Shown: positions 33,139 to 40,840 of the stretch, one piece after another | Numbering within the stretch: the first letter of the stretch is position 1 | Layout of the letters: each line of letters opens with the position of its first letter | NCBI GenBank assembly: GCA_029210625.1 | Contig: JARGFU010000009.1 | Coordinates: 168,118 to 232,117 of the forward strand | Length of the DNA: 64,000 nucleotides | Source of the DNA: Deltaproteobacteria bacterium | GTDB lineage: Bacteria > Myxococcota > Myxococcia > SLRQ01 | Direction: 5' to 3' | The notes under the pieces: model-generated | The model's database searches: none | What the model was told of the DNA's origin: nothing | The model's input: the letters and a program-made list of their open reading frames with translations, nothing else | Position numbers and translations under genes: made by a program

Positions 33139-34488
33139 CTAGGGGGTGCAGCTCCGGCCTCCCCCCACGTCGACCTGGTAGTTCACGGTGATCTTGGCCT
33201 TGGGCAGCGGAATCCAGTTGCCCGAGAAGCGAATGGCGTTGGTGAAGTTCGTGCTCTCGCACAGGATCCACTCCCAGCCGCCGTCGGCCGCCGGGTTGGT
33301 CGAGGCCTCGGGCACCTCGCGCCGGGTGGAGGGATCGAGAGGATCGTCCTGCACGTAGACCTTCAGCGGCGCGACGTCGGGCCGGATCGGCCGGCGCGAG
33401 AGGCCGAAGTCCGTGCGCTGGCCGGAGACCGCGAAGCCGAGGGCCTCGAGCGCCGTCGAGTAGTCGGACTCGCAGATCGAGGTGGTGATGCCGCCGGTGC
33501 GGTTGGCCACGTCGACGTAGCGGGGGGCGTAGTAGGCGGTGCCCGAGCCGTCGGTGGCGCGGCAGCCCAGCCAGTTCTCACCGCCGATGGTCACCGGCGT
33601 GTTCTCGGTGCCGACGATGCCCGCGACGGCGACGAGGCCCTCGTTGCCGTAGCCCTTCAGGCCCTCGAAGAAGCGCACGTAGTAGTCGGTGTCGCCGTAG
33701 CCGCTGGCGGTGTTGCCGCAGCTGCAGAAGGGGAAGAAGTTGCACGCGGTCTTGTCGGTGCCCGAGGGCTGGGGGGTCAGCGGGCTGCAGGAGGCGTCCC
33801 CCTCGTCGCTGACGAAGATCACGTAGAGGGCCGCGTCGTCGCGCAGGAACCCCGCGTTCAGGGTGGACTTCATGGGATCGACCAGCGCCAGGTGCGCGGC
33901 CAGGAGCCCCTTCTCCAGCGCGCCGCCGTTGCTGCCCACGTTCACGGTCTGCTGGAAGGCCGAGACCTCGTTGGGCACGTTGCAGGTGCTGCCACCGTTG
34001 TTGTTGCACTCGATGTAGCGGAGCGAGGAGTTGGTCGCGAGCGGCCGCAGCGCCCCACCCTCCGAAGAGGCGTCGGTGGTGATGATCCCGAGGTGGTAGT
34101 CGACCGGCGGATCGGCCGAGGCCAGGTCGTTGATGAAGGAGCCGAAGTTCGTGGAGAGCTTGGACTGCTCCTCGACCATCGAGCAGGAGTTGTCGACGAC
34201 CCAGAGGATGTCGACCTTGCGGACGGTCTTCTGGAAGAAGACGTCCACCTGGATGGGTGCGTTGTTGGCGAAATCCGCAGGGTTCACCGTCGGTTGCTGG
34301 TCGTCGATGCCTGGCAGGCCCGTGTCCACCGCCGGGGTGCCGTCGACCACGTCGAACTGCGGCCGGTAGCGGACCACGGTGTCGTCCCCGCAGCCTCCGG
34401 CGATCAGCAGCCCCGCCGTGAGGACAGGAACACTAAAGAGGGCAACGAGGGTGAGAGCAGCGCTTCTGATGGTGGTACGGCTTCGCAT
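33139..34488 (-). CDS. VWA-domain lipoprotein, possible gliding adhesin
   Basis: A 449-residue lipoprotein with lipobox IAGGC (Cys about 33). A von Willebrand A domain begins near 90: VDILWVVDNSCSM contains the metal-ion site DxSxS at D99, S101 and S103, with a later TTDASSEGG. At least nine Cys in the middle (e.g. CNNNGGSTC, CNFFPFCSCG) suggest disulfides. The M. xanthus gliding adhesin CglB is also a VWA outer-membrane lipoprotein. Such lipoproteins are common in Myxococcota, so CglB identity is unproven. It heads the glt-type operon, with GGGAGG 4 bases before ATG 34488; the longer upstream frame is rejected. Confidence 0.85.
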   Translation of the reverse strand: MRSRTTIRSAALTLVALFSVPVLTAGLLIAGGCGDDTVVRYRPQFDVVDGTPAVDTGLPGIDDQQPTVNPADFANNAPIQVDVFFQKTVRKVDILWVVDNSCSMVEEQSKLSTNFGSFINDLASADPPVDYHLGIITTDASSEGGALRPLATNSSLRYIECNNNGGSTCNVPNEVSAFQQTVNVGSNGGALEKGLLAAHLALVDPMKSTLNAGFLRDDAALYVIFVSDEGDASCSPLTPQPSGTDKTACNFFPFCSCGNTASGYGDTDYYVRFFEGLKGYGNEGLVAVAGIVGTENTPVTIGGENWLGCRATDGSGTAYYAPRYVDVANRTGGITTSICESDYSTALEALGFAVSGQRTDFGLSRRPIRPDVAPLKVYVQDDPLDPSTRREVPEASTNPAADGGWEWILCESTNFTNAIRFSGNWIPLPKAKITVNYQVDVGGGRSCTP

Positions 34489-34512
34489 CGAACCTCCCGC
34501 GAGACGGGACTG

Positions 34513-34540
34513 ACTATCACGGTGAGCCGATGTGCGGCAA
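34513..34540 (-). promoter_or_regulatory. Promoter candidate for the VWA/glt-type operon
   Basis: Minus-strand -35 TTGCCG (34540-34535), 16-base spacer and -10 GATAGT (34518-34513). A start near 34506 would leave a leader of about 18 bases containing the GGGAGG ribosome binding site. The -35 overlaps the first of two direct repeats. Confidence 0.45.
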
Positions 34541-34580
34541 CTCACACAATGGCGGATTGTGTGGGTAAGTGTGCGACAAC
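34531..34580. promoter_or_regulatory. Palindrome flanked by direct repeats upstream of the VWA gene
   Basis: Perfect inverted repeat CACACAAT-N5-ATTGTGTG at 34543-34563. It is flanked by direct repeats TGTGCGGCAAC (34531-34541) and TGTGCGACAAC (34570-34580), 10 of 11 bases identical. The block covers the -35 and the region upstream, the place for a repressor or activator of the gliding-type operon. Confidence 0.55.
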
Positions 34581-34668
34581 AGGCCCTTTCCCGAGAGCCG
34601 CACCCTTACCAAAGGGGCGCCGGCCCCCGTGGGGCCTGCCGGCACCCTCCCCCGCCTCGCCACGGGGC

Positions 34669-34692
34669 GCCCGGGCGATCGGGCGCCCGGGC
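34669..34692 (-). terminator. GC-rich hairpin after the Cys-rich lipoprotein gene
   Basis: Perfect 9-bp stem GCCCGGGCG/CGCCCGGGC with a 6-base loop, 17 bases beyond the stop. No U-run follows on the minus strand. It separates the rplC/Cys-rich transcript from the VWA promoter region. Confidence 0.45.
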
Positions 34693-34709
34693 GGCGCGCG
34701 GCCGGCGGG

Positions 34710-36461
34710 TCAGGGCGCGAGCTGGGGCGGGAAGCAGAGCGCGACCTCGCGGCCGTCCACGGTGGTGGCCTCGGGATCGCAGATCCAGTCCTCGGGGCAG
34801 GTCCCGTCGGTCTCGCAGGGCACGGAGCAGAAGTTCCCCGCCGCGGTCGACTTGATGCAGTACTTCGACGCGCAGGCGGCGGGCCCGAAGTCGCAGTTGG
34901 CGCCCATGGTGCCGCCGCCGGAGGGGAAGCAGATCTGGGCGTCGGCGCCGGTCTCCTGATCGACGGCGGGCGCGCAGGCGAAGTTCTCGGGGCAGTCGGC
35001 GTCGCCGGTGCAGGTCTGGGTGCAGAGGCGCGCGGTGCCGATGTCGAGGCAGACGCCCGAGCGGCAGGGGGGCTGGCCGGGAGTGCAGTCGGCCCCGAAG
35101 GTGCCGCCCACCGGGGCGCAGACCCCGCCGTCGGCGGTCGAGGGGGGCGTCGTGCAGTCGAACTCGGTCCCCGAGGCGGCGACGTTGCAGCAGGTGTAGC
35201 CCGAGGTGGCGTCGCCGCAGTCGGCGGCCGAGGTGCAGCGGGCGGTGCAGAGATCGACCGTGCCGAAGTCCAGGCAGATGCCGGTGATGCAGTCCCCCGC
35301 CCCGTTCGCCGTGCACTCGTCGCCGAGGCGGCCGGTGCCGGCGAGGCAGGAGCCCCGGGTGGGCACGCACTGCTTGTGGACCACGCCGAAGGCCTCGACG
35401 TCGATGCAGGAGAAGCCCAGGGGGCAGGCATCGGTGGTGCAGTCGCTGCCGCAGAAGGTCTCGGTGGAGCCCACGTTCACGATGCAGAGGCGGTCCCCGG
35501 TGCCCCCCATCCGGCAGTCGTCGTCGTCGGCGCAGGGGGCGCAGAGGCGACCGTCGTCGGCCTCGATGCAGGAGAAGATCTCGGTGTCGCACATCCGCCC
35601 GAAGCCGCACTGGGCCTCGGCCTTGGCGAGATCGCCGGGCGCCGCGTCGCAGTAGCCCTCGCAGGTCGAGGCGTTGGGCACGCACTGGAAGGGGCCGCTG
35701 CCCATCCCGGAGAGGTCGACGCAGCCGAAGCCCGCCGGGCAGGAGGCCGCCGTGGCCGGATCGCAGACCTGGCCGCAGAAGTGCTCGCCGGTCACGAGGT
35801 TCTCGACGCAGAGGTCGAGGAAGCCGCCGCACTCGGCGTCGCCGCGGCACTGGGCGCAGACCGGCTTGCCGCCGCTGCAGGTCTGCCGCTCGGGGACGCA
35901 CTGCTCGCCGAGCTCGGGCAGGGTCGAGCAGACGTAGCCCGCCGGGCAGGCGCCGCCGGCCCCGCAGGGCTCGGTGCAGAAGGCCTCACCGCTGGAGGCC
36001 TCGAAGCAGCCGCCGCCGGCGGGGCACTGGAGCGAGCTCTGGCAGGGCGCGCAGAGGGTGCGCTGCACCGGCACGTAGCAGACCCCGAGGCCGGGCCCGG
36101 GGGTGGTGTCGCAGCGGTGCCCCGAGGGGCACTCGGCGTCGCTGTCGCAGTTGTCCACCAGGGCCCGCGGCACGCAGTGGTTGCCCGCGGGGTTGTCGGT
36201 GGGCTGGCAGAGGTAGGCCTCCGGGCAGTCCTGCTCCACCGGATCGCAGACCTGGGTGCAGATCGCCGTCGCGCTGTCGAAGGACAGGCAGAGGCTCGAG
36301 GCGCAGTCGGTCGCCGGGCGATCGGCGCACGACTGCCCCAGGAAGAGCTTGGGATCGCTCTTGGGACCGCAGGCAGTCAGGAGCACCCCCATCGCCCCTC
36401 CCAGGATGGCGAGGGAGAGGGTGGAAAAGACGGTGCGACCCGACCCGCTGCGATCTGGCAT
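34710..36461 (-). CDS. Cysteine-rich repeat lipoprotein (73 Cys)
   Basis: A 583-residue predicted lipoprotein with signal helix and lipobox LLTAC (Cys about 31). I count 73 cysteines, about one residue in eight. The mature part is a run of degenerate repeats of roughly 45-55 residues following the pattern C-x4/6-C-x(5-9)-C-x3-C-x(4-6)-DC-x5-C, e.g. LCTQTCTGDADCPENFAC. The spacing resembles disulfide-rich surface repeats common in Myxococcota. Its function is unknown. It would need an oxidising periplasm or surface location. It begins three bases after the rplC stop, an odd partner for a ribosomal protein gene. Confidence 0.83.
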   Translation of the reverse strand: MPDRSGSGRTVFSTLSLAILGGAMGVLLTACGPKSDPKLFLGQSCADRPATDCASSLCLSFDSATAICTQVCDPVEQDCPEAYLCQPTDNPAGNHCVPRALVDNCDSDAECPSGHRCDTTPGPGLGVCYVPVQRTLCAPCQSSLQCPAGGGCFEASSGEAFCTEPCGAGGACPAGYVCSTLPELGEQCVPERQTCSGGKPVCAQCRGDAECGGFLDLCVENLVTGEHFCGQVCDPATAASCPAGFGCVDLSGMGSGPFQCVPNASTCEGYCDAAPGDLAKAEAQCGFGRMCDTEIFSCIEADDGRLCAPCADDDDCRMGGTGDRLCIVNVGSTETFCGSDCTTDACPLGFSCIDVEAFGVVHKQCVPTRGSCLAGTGRLGDECTANGAGDCITGICLDFGTVDLCTARCTSAADCGDATSGYTCCNVAASGTEFDCTTPPSTADGGVCAPVGGTFGADCTPGQPPCRSGVCLDIGTARLCTQTCTGDADCPENFACAPAVDQETGADAQICFPSGGGTMGANCDFGPAACASKYCIKSTAAGNFCSVPCETDGTCPEDWICDPEATTVDGREVALCFPPQLAP

Positions 36462-36464
36462 CCG

Positions 36465-37130
36465 CTAGCTCTCCGTCTTGGCGGCCGCGGGCTGACCCTT
36501 GATGGCCGGCCGGATGGTGACGAGGGCGTTCCTGCCGCCGGGCACGGTGCCCTTGATCAGGATGATGCCCTTGTTGGTGTCGACCTCCACCACCTTCAGG
36601 TTCTGGGTGGTGATCTTCTTGGCGCCCATGTGCCCGGGCAGCCGGGTGTTCTTGAAGGTGCGGCCCGGCGACTTCCGGTTACCGATCGAGCCGGGGTTCC
36701 GGCGCTTCTCGTGGGTGCCGTGGGTGGCGCGCATGCCGGCCATGTGGTGGCGCTTCATGACGCCCTGGAAGCCCTTGCCCTTCGAGGTGGCGGTCACGTC
36801 GACCAGCATGCCGGCCTCGAAGATGCCCAGATCGATGGTGGCGCCGAGCTCGAGACCCTCGAGCACCGAGGCGTCGACCCGGAACTCGCGCAGGACCCGC
36901 TTGGGGGCCACGCCGGCCTTCTCGAACTTCACCTTCATGGGGCGGGTGAGGTGCTTGTCCTTGACGTCCTCGAAGCCGAGCTGCACGGCGGTGTAGCCGT
37001 CGTGCTCGAGGGTGCGGATCGCCGTCACCATGTTGGGGGAGGCCTCGAGCACCGTCACCGGCACCCGCTCGCCCGTCGCATCGAAGATCTGCGTCATGCC
37101 GACCTTGCGGCCCAGGATTCCTGCCTTCAT
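36465..37130 (-). CDS. rplC: 50S ribosomal protein L3 (solitary)
   Basis: Ribosomal protein L3, one of the first proteins to bind 23S rRNA. It is 221 residues starting MKAGILGRKVGMTQIF, with the complete core (GKGFQGVMKRHHM, HGTHEKRRNPGSIG, LPGHMGAKKITTQNLKV). The Gln methylated by PrmB in E. coli is Met here (AGMRATHG for TQDATHG), as in many lineages. L3 normally sits between rpsJ and rplD in the S10 operon. Neither is here: the neighbours are a coiled-coil gene and a Cys-rich lipoprotein gene. It looks intact. A second copy elsewhere cannot be judged. Confidence 0.96.
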   Translation of the reverse strand: MKAGILGRKVGMTQIFDATGERVPVTVLEASPNMVTAIRTLEHDGYTAVQLGFEDVKDKHLTRPMKVKFEKAGVAPKRVLREFRVDASVLEGLELGATIDLGIFEAGMLVDVTATSKGKGFQGVMKRHHMAGMRATHGTHEKRRNPGSIGNRKSPGRTFKNTRLPGHMGAKKITTQNLKVVEVDTNKGIILIKGTVPGGRNALVTIRPAIKGQPAAAKTES

Positions 37131-37158
37131 CTGTCTTCTCCTCGCGACCGTCACCGCG

Positions 37159-37222
37159 CCTCCCCTCTTCGGGAGGAAGCGGCCGTCATCGCAACGGCCC
37201 CCGGATGTCTCTCCGGGTGGCC
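37159..37222 (-). promoter_or_regulatory. Structured leader of rplC
   Basis: Two hairpins lie 29-92 bases upstream of rplC: CCTCCC/GGGAGG (37159-37164 with 37171-37176), and CCCGGA/TCCGGG (37200-37205 with 37212-37217) extended by GGCC/GGCC across a one-base bulge. They could be a ribosomal-protein autoregulation site or the end of the upstream coiled-coil transcript. No U-run is present. Confidence 0.35.
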
Positions 37223-37319
37223 TTGTTGATGGATGCGCTCGTGGACCCGCGCTTCTAGCGGAGCCGGACCCGGGCGGTCAAGTCGAGCGCAAGGGGAAAT
37301 GGGGGCCTCCCCCCAGGGC

Positions 37320-38132
37320 TCAGCGCAGCTGGGCGGCCAGGGGATCGAGGATGGCGTAAACCTGCTCGTACTGCGGATCCTGGAGCCGGGCGGCGTAGAC
37401 CTCCTCCCCCAGGGCGGCCAGGGCGTCCTCGTACTGCTCCTCGGCGTCCCGGACCAGGCCCTCGAGCTCCTCGGCCTTCTTGTCCAGCTCCCCGAGGATC
37501 TCCTTGAGGACCTTGTCCCGGTTCTGCTCGTTCTCCTGGATCTCCTCGAGGCGGATCTTGGCTCGCATGCCCTCGCCGGCGGCCCCCTCGCCGTCGAGGT
37601 AGGCCTCGATCTCCTCCTCGATGTCGGCCAGGGAGGACTCCTGACGCATGTGGTCGAGGCGGACCCGCTTGAGCTGCTCCCGCTCGGCCTCGGCCTGCTC
37701 GAAGTGGCCCTCGTCCTCCAGGCGCTGCACCTTGGCCTCCTGGGCCTCGAGCTGCTTCACGAAGTACTTGAAGTTCGCCCGCTTGGCCACGAGCTGCTTG
37801 CGCAGGGAGGAGACCTTCCGGTCGAGGTTCAGGATGCCGGCGCGGCTCACCCTCACCATCGCCTCGAGGTCGGGTTTCTCCCTCGCCTCGGCCTCGGCCT
37901 GCTCCATGATCCGGCGCTCCTCAGCCTCCATCTGCCCGTCGATCGACTGCAGCTCGGTGCGCCGGGCCTGGACGACCCGCTGGATCTGCGCGACCGCGGC
38001 GGCGTGCCGCAGCCTCACCCCACGGGGGGGGCGTCGGCTCACCAGCTCACCGAGCTGGATCAGCGCGTCGAAGTAGTCGTCCTCGACGCCTCCTCCGCCC
38101 CCTCCTCCGAACAACTTTCCCAGGAATCCCAT
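37320..38132 (-). CDS. Cytoplasmic coiled-coil protein
   Basis: A 270-residue protein of unknown function. It opens with a short hydrophobic/basic segment MGFLGKLFGGGGGGG, then a helical region. Residues about 60-235 are almost continuous heptad-type coiled coil rich in Glu, Arg, Lys and Gln (RRIMEQAEAEAREK, KYFVKQLEAQEAKVQRLED). A short C-terminal region follows. The layout of an N-terminal membrane-touching helix plus long coiled coil recalls PspA/ESCRT-III-like proteins, but no sequence motif confirms it. It stands between glnD and rplC on the same strand, with 45 bases to glnD. Confidence 0.75.
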   Translation of the reverse strand: MGFLGKLFGGGGGGGVEDDYFDALIQLGELVSRRPPRGVRLRHAAAVAQIQRVVQARRTELQSIDGQMEAEERRIMEQAEAEAREKPDLEAMVRVSRAGILNLDRKVSSLRKQLVAKRANFKYFVKQLEAQEAKVQRLEDEGHFEQAEAEREQLKRVRLDHMRQESSLADIEEEIEAYLDGEGAAGEGMRAKIRLEEIQENEQNRDKVLKEILGELDKKAEELEGLVRDAEEQYEDALAALGEEVYAARLQDPQYEQVYAILDPLAAQLR

Positions 38133-38177
38133 TCGCCGAAGACTAGCAGAAGGGGGTGCCGCCGAATCAAGAGGGCG

Positions 38178-40829
38178 CTAGCCGCGCACGGCGGCGGCGA
38201 GCTCCTTGCGCAGGGCCTCGATGGTCTCCGGGGCGGTGATCTTCCGGCCTCCGGCGGCGACGACGTAGAAGGCGTCGGTGGCGCGGTGGGCCTCGGTGGC
38301 CACCCGCGCCAGCGCCACCGAGATCCCCTCCCGGTGGAGCGCGGCGGTGATCGCGTGGAGCAGCCCCAGGCGATCGGGACCGAAGACGTCGATGACGGTG
38401 TGGGCCGAGCTCACCTCGTTGTCCACCCGGATCCGGACCGGCACGCTGGGCACCGGCCGCTGCTCGAGGCGGGAGCGCGAGAGGCGCCGCCGGGCCTCCT
38501 CGCTGCCCCAGCCGGGCTCGGTGACGGCCCGGCACAGCTCCTGGGGCAGCAAGGGATCCGCGCTCACCGCCGGCCCCACCCCGCCGGGCAGGCCGGGCTC
38601 GGGCGCCGGCGCGTGGGCCTCGAGCTCGAAGACGTCGATCACCCTTCCGTCGTCGAGAGAGAAGACCTGGGCCGAGAGGATCGAGCGCCGGTGCGCGGCC
38701 AGAAGCCCGGAGAGATCGGCGAGGAGGCCCTCGCGGTCCCGCCCGGCGATCGTCAGGGTCTCCACCCTCCCCCCGGTGTCGGCGTCGAGCTCCAGGGCCG
38801 CCGCCTCGCCCTCGTCGAGGCGCGCCAGGAGCTCCCGGTGCCGCAGGGCCGCCGCGGGCTCCACCGCGAGGAGGTAGCGCTCGGGCAAGCTCGCCAGGAA
38901 GGCCTCGACCGCCTCCCCGGGGCCCAGGGCGGCCCGCAGCCGGGCCCGGGCCTCGTCGATGAGCTCCGGGCCACCCTCCTCGGCGCCGAGGCGCTCGGCC
39001 GTGCGCTCGTGGAGCTGCCAGAGGAGAGAGGCCTTCCACTCGGTCCAGGCGGCCTCGCCGGTGGTGCTGGCGTCCACGTGGGTCAGGAGCGTGAGCATCC
39101 GCAGCCGGGAGAGGTTCCGGACCTCGGCGGCGAAGCCGTCGATGAGATCCGGATCGGCCAGGTCCCGCCGCTGGGAGAGGTGGCTCATCAGGAGGTGGGC
39201 CCGGACCAGCCACTCGAGGTCGGCCGCCTCCCGCTCGGCCAGCCCCAGGCGGGCGGCGACCGCGGGCATCATCGCCGCGCCCTTCTCCGAGTGCCCTCCC
39301 CCCAGGCCCTTGCCCACGTCGTGCAGGAGCACGGCCAGGAAGAGGACGAAGGGCCGGTCGACGGCGCGGGAGAGGGGTCCGAAGCGCGCGTCCTCCCGGG
39401 CGCCGCTGCGCAGGCGCAGGTAGCGGGTCGCGGCGAAGATCGAGTGAACGTCCACGGTGTAGGCGTGGTAGAGGTCGTGCTGCCAGAGGCCGGCCACCCG
39501 CCCCAGCTCGGGCAGGAGCTGGGCGAGCAGCCCCGTCTCGTGGAGCAGCTCGAGGAAGGTGCCGGCGCCCTCGGCTGCCTCGACCCGCTCTCGCAGGAGG
39601 GCCACCCGCGCCGGCTGCTGCCACTCGCGCTCCGGGATGTTGCGCGCGGCGGTACGCAGGCGGTCCCGGGCCCGGCTCGCCAGGCTGAGCGCCTCGCGAT
39701 CCGCCACGGCGATGGCCCGGAGGCAGAGGTCCGGGTCGTGCTCCACGTCCGCCTCGCGATCGAACTCGAGCCGCTCGCCGACCCGCAGGAGGCCCGGCCC
39801 CAGCGGCTCCCGGGGCGGGCGGGCGGCCTCGGGCACCAGGGCGTCGGTGCTCCGCTCGATGATCCCGCGGGCGATGCGGTCGACCTCCCGGGCGGCGAGG
39901 TAGGTGTCCCGCATGAAGTGCTCGACCGCGAGCTGGTGGGTCTCGTCCTGGTACCCCAGCTCCAGGGCGAGCGCCTCCTGGGCGTCGAAGGTCAGCAGAT
40001 CCATCCGGCGGCCGGCCCGGTAGTGGAGGCCGCAGCGCACCCGCCAGAGGAAGTCCCGGGCGGAGGCCAGGCTGTCGCGGTCGACCGCCTCGATGAGATC
40101 GTGGCGCGCGAGATCCGAGAGGCCGGCGACGTGGTGGCAGACCCGGGCGATCCACATCGCGGTCTGCAGATCGCGCTGGCCGCCCCGGCCCAGCTTGAGG
40201 TCGGGCTCGAGGCGATAGACGGTCCGCCCGAAGCGCTCCCGCCGGGCGCGCCAGTCGGCCAGCCGCTCCTTCACGTAGGTCTCCACCCGCTGGCTGTGGA
40301 CCTCGCCGAGCATCGCCGCCTCGAAGACCGCGTAGGCCTCGGCGTCACCGGCCAGGTGCCGGCACTCGAGCAGCGCCGTGCGCGCGGTCGCGTCGCCGTC
40401 GGCCACGCTCACGCACTCGGCCAGGGTGCGCACCGAGTGCCCCAGCTCCAGCCCGCCGTCCCAGAGCAGGTAGAGCAGCCGCTCGACCGCGGGCCCCAGC
40501 GCCTCGGCCTCGGCCTCGGGCAGGAGGACCAGGAAGTCCACGTCCGAGTGGGGCGCCAGCTCGGCGCGACCGTAGCCGCCCACCGCCACCAGCACCTTGC
40601 CCGGCCCCTCGAGCCCGGCGCGCACCCACGCGGCGGCCAGCAGCCGGTCGATCAGCGCCGTCCGCAGGCGCAGGAGGGTTCGCCCGCTGGCGCCCGCGGC
40701 GTAGGCCTCGCGGATGCTGGCCTGACCGCGGCGGAGATAGTCTGCCGCCGCCCGGGCCGCCTCCTCCCCGGAGAGGTCGGGGTGGCCGAGGGCCTCCCGC
40801 AGGGTCTCGAAGTCCGCGCCGTGATCCAC
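38178..40829 (-). CDS. glnD: [Protein-PII] uridylyltransferase/uridylyl-removing enzyme
   Basis: Bifunctional nitrogen sensor that uridylylates PII when glutamine is low and removes UMP when it is high. It has 883 residues, the usual size. The nucleotidyltransferase motif GGYGRAEL (84-91) with SDVD (95-98) is followed by the GlnD-type helical domain. The HD hydrolase domain (HDLYHAYTVDVHSIFA; VLLHDVGKGL) and two ACT domains at the C-terminus (about 705-785 and 800-883) complete it. Translation starts at GTG. It follows the amidase gene by 11 bases. No glnB or glnK is in the window. Confidence 0.96.
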   Translation of the reverse strand: MDHGADFETLREALGHPDLSGEEAARAAADYLRRGQASIREAYAAGASGRTLLRLRTALIDRLLAAAWVRAGLEGPGKVLVAVGGYGRAELAPHSDVDFLVLLPEAEAEALGPAVERLLYLLWDGGLELGHSVRTLAECVSVADGDATARTALLECRHLAGDAEAYAVFEAAMLGEVHSQRVETYVKERLADWRARRERFGRTVYRLEPDLKLGRGGQRDLQTAMWIARVCHHVAGLSDLARHDLIEAVDRDSLASARDFLWRVRCGLHYRAGRRMDLLTFDAQEALALELGYQDETHQLAVEHFMRDTYLAAREVDRIARGIIERSTDALVPEAARPPREPLGPGLLRVGERLEFDREADVEHDPDLCLRAIAVADREALSLASRARDRLRTAARNIPEREWQQPARVALLRERVEAAEGAGTFLELLHETGLLAQLLPELGRVAGLWQHDLYHAYTVDVHSIFAATRYLRLRSGAREDARFGPLSRAVDRPFVLFLAVLLHDVGKGLGGGHSEKGAAMMPAVAARLGLAEREAADLEWLVRAHLLMSHLSQRRDLADPDLIDGFAAEVRNLSRLRMLTLLTHVDASTTGEAAWTEWKASLLWQLHERTAERLGAEEGGPELIDEARARLRAALGPGEAVEAFLASLPERYLLAVEPAAALRHRELLARLDEGEAAALELDADTGGRVETLTIAGRDREGLLADLSGLLAAHRRSILSAQVFSLDDGRVIDVFELEAHAPAPEPGLPGGVGPAVSADPLLPQELCRAVTEPGWGSEEARRRLSRSRLEQRPVPSVPVRIRVDNEVSSAHTVIDVFGPDRLGLLHAITAALHREGISVALARVATEAHRATDAFYVVAAGGRKITAPETIEALRKELAAAVRG

Positions 40830-40840
40830 GGCCCAGTGAC

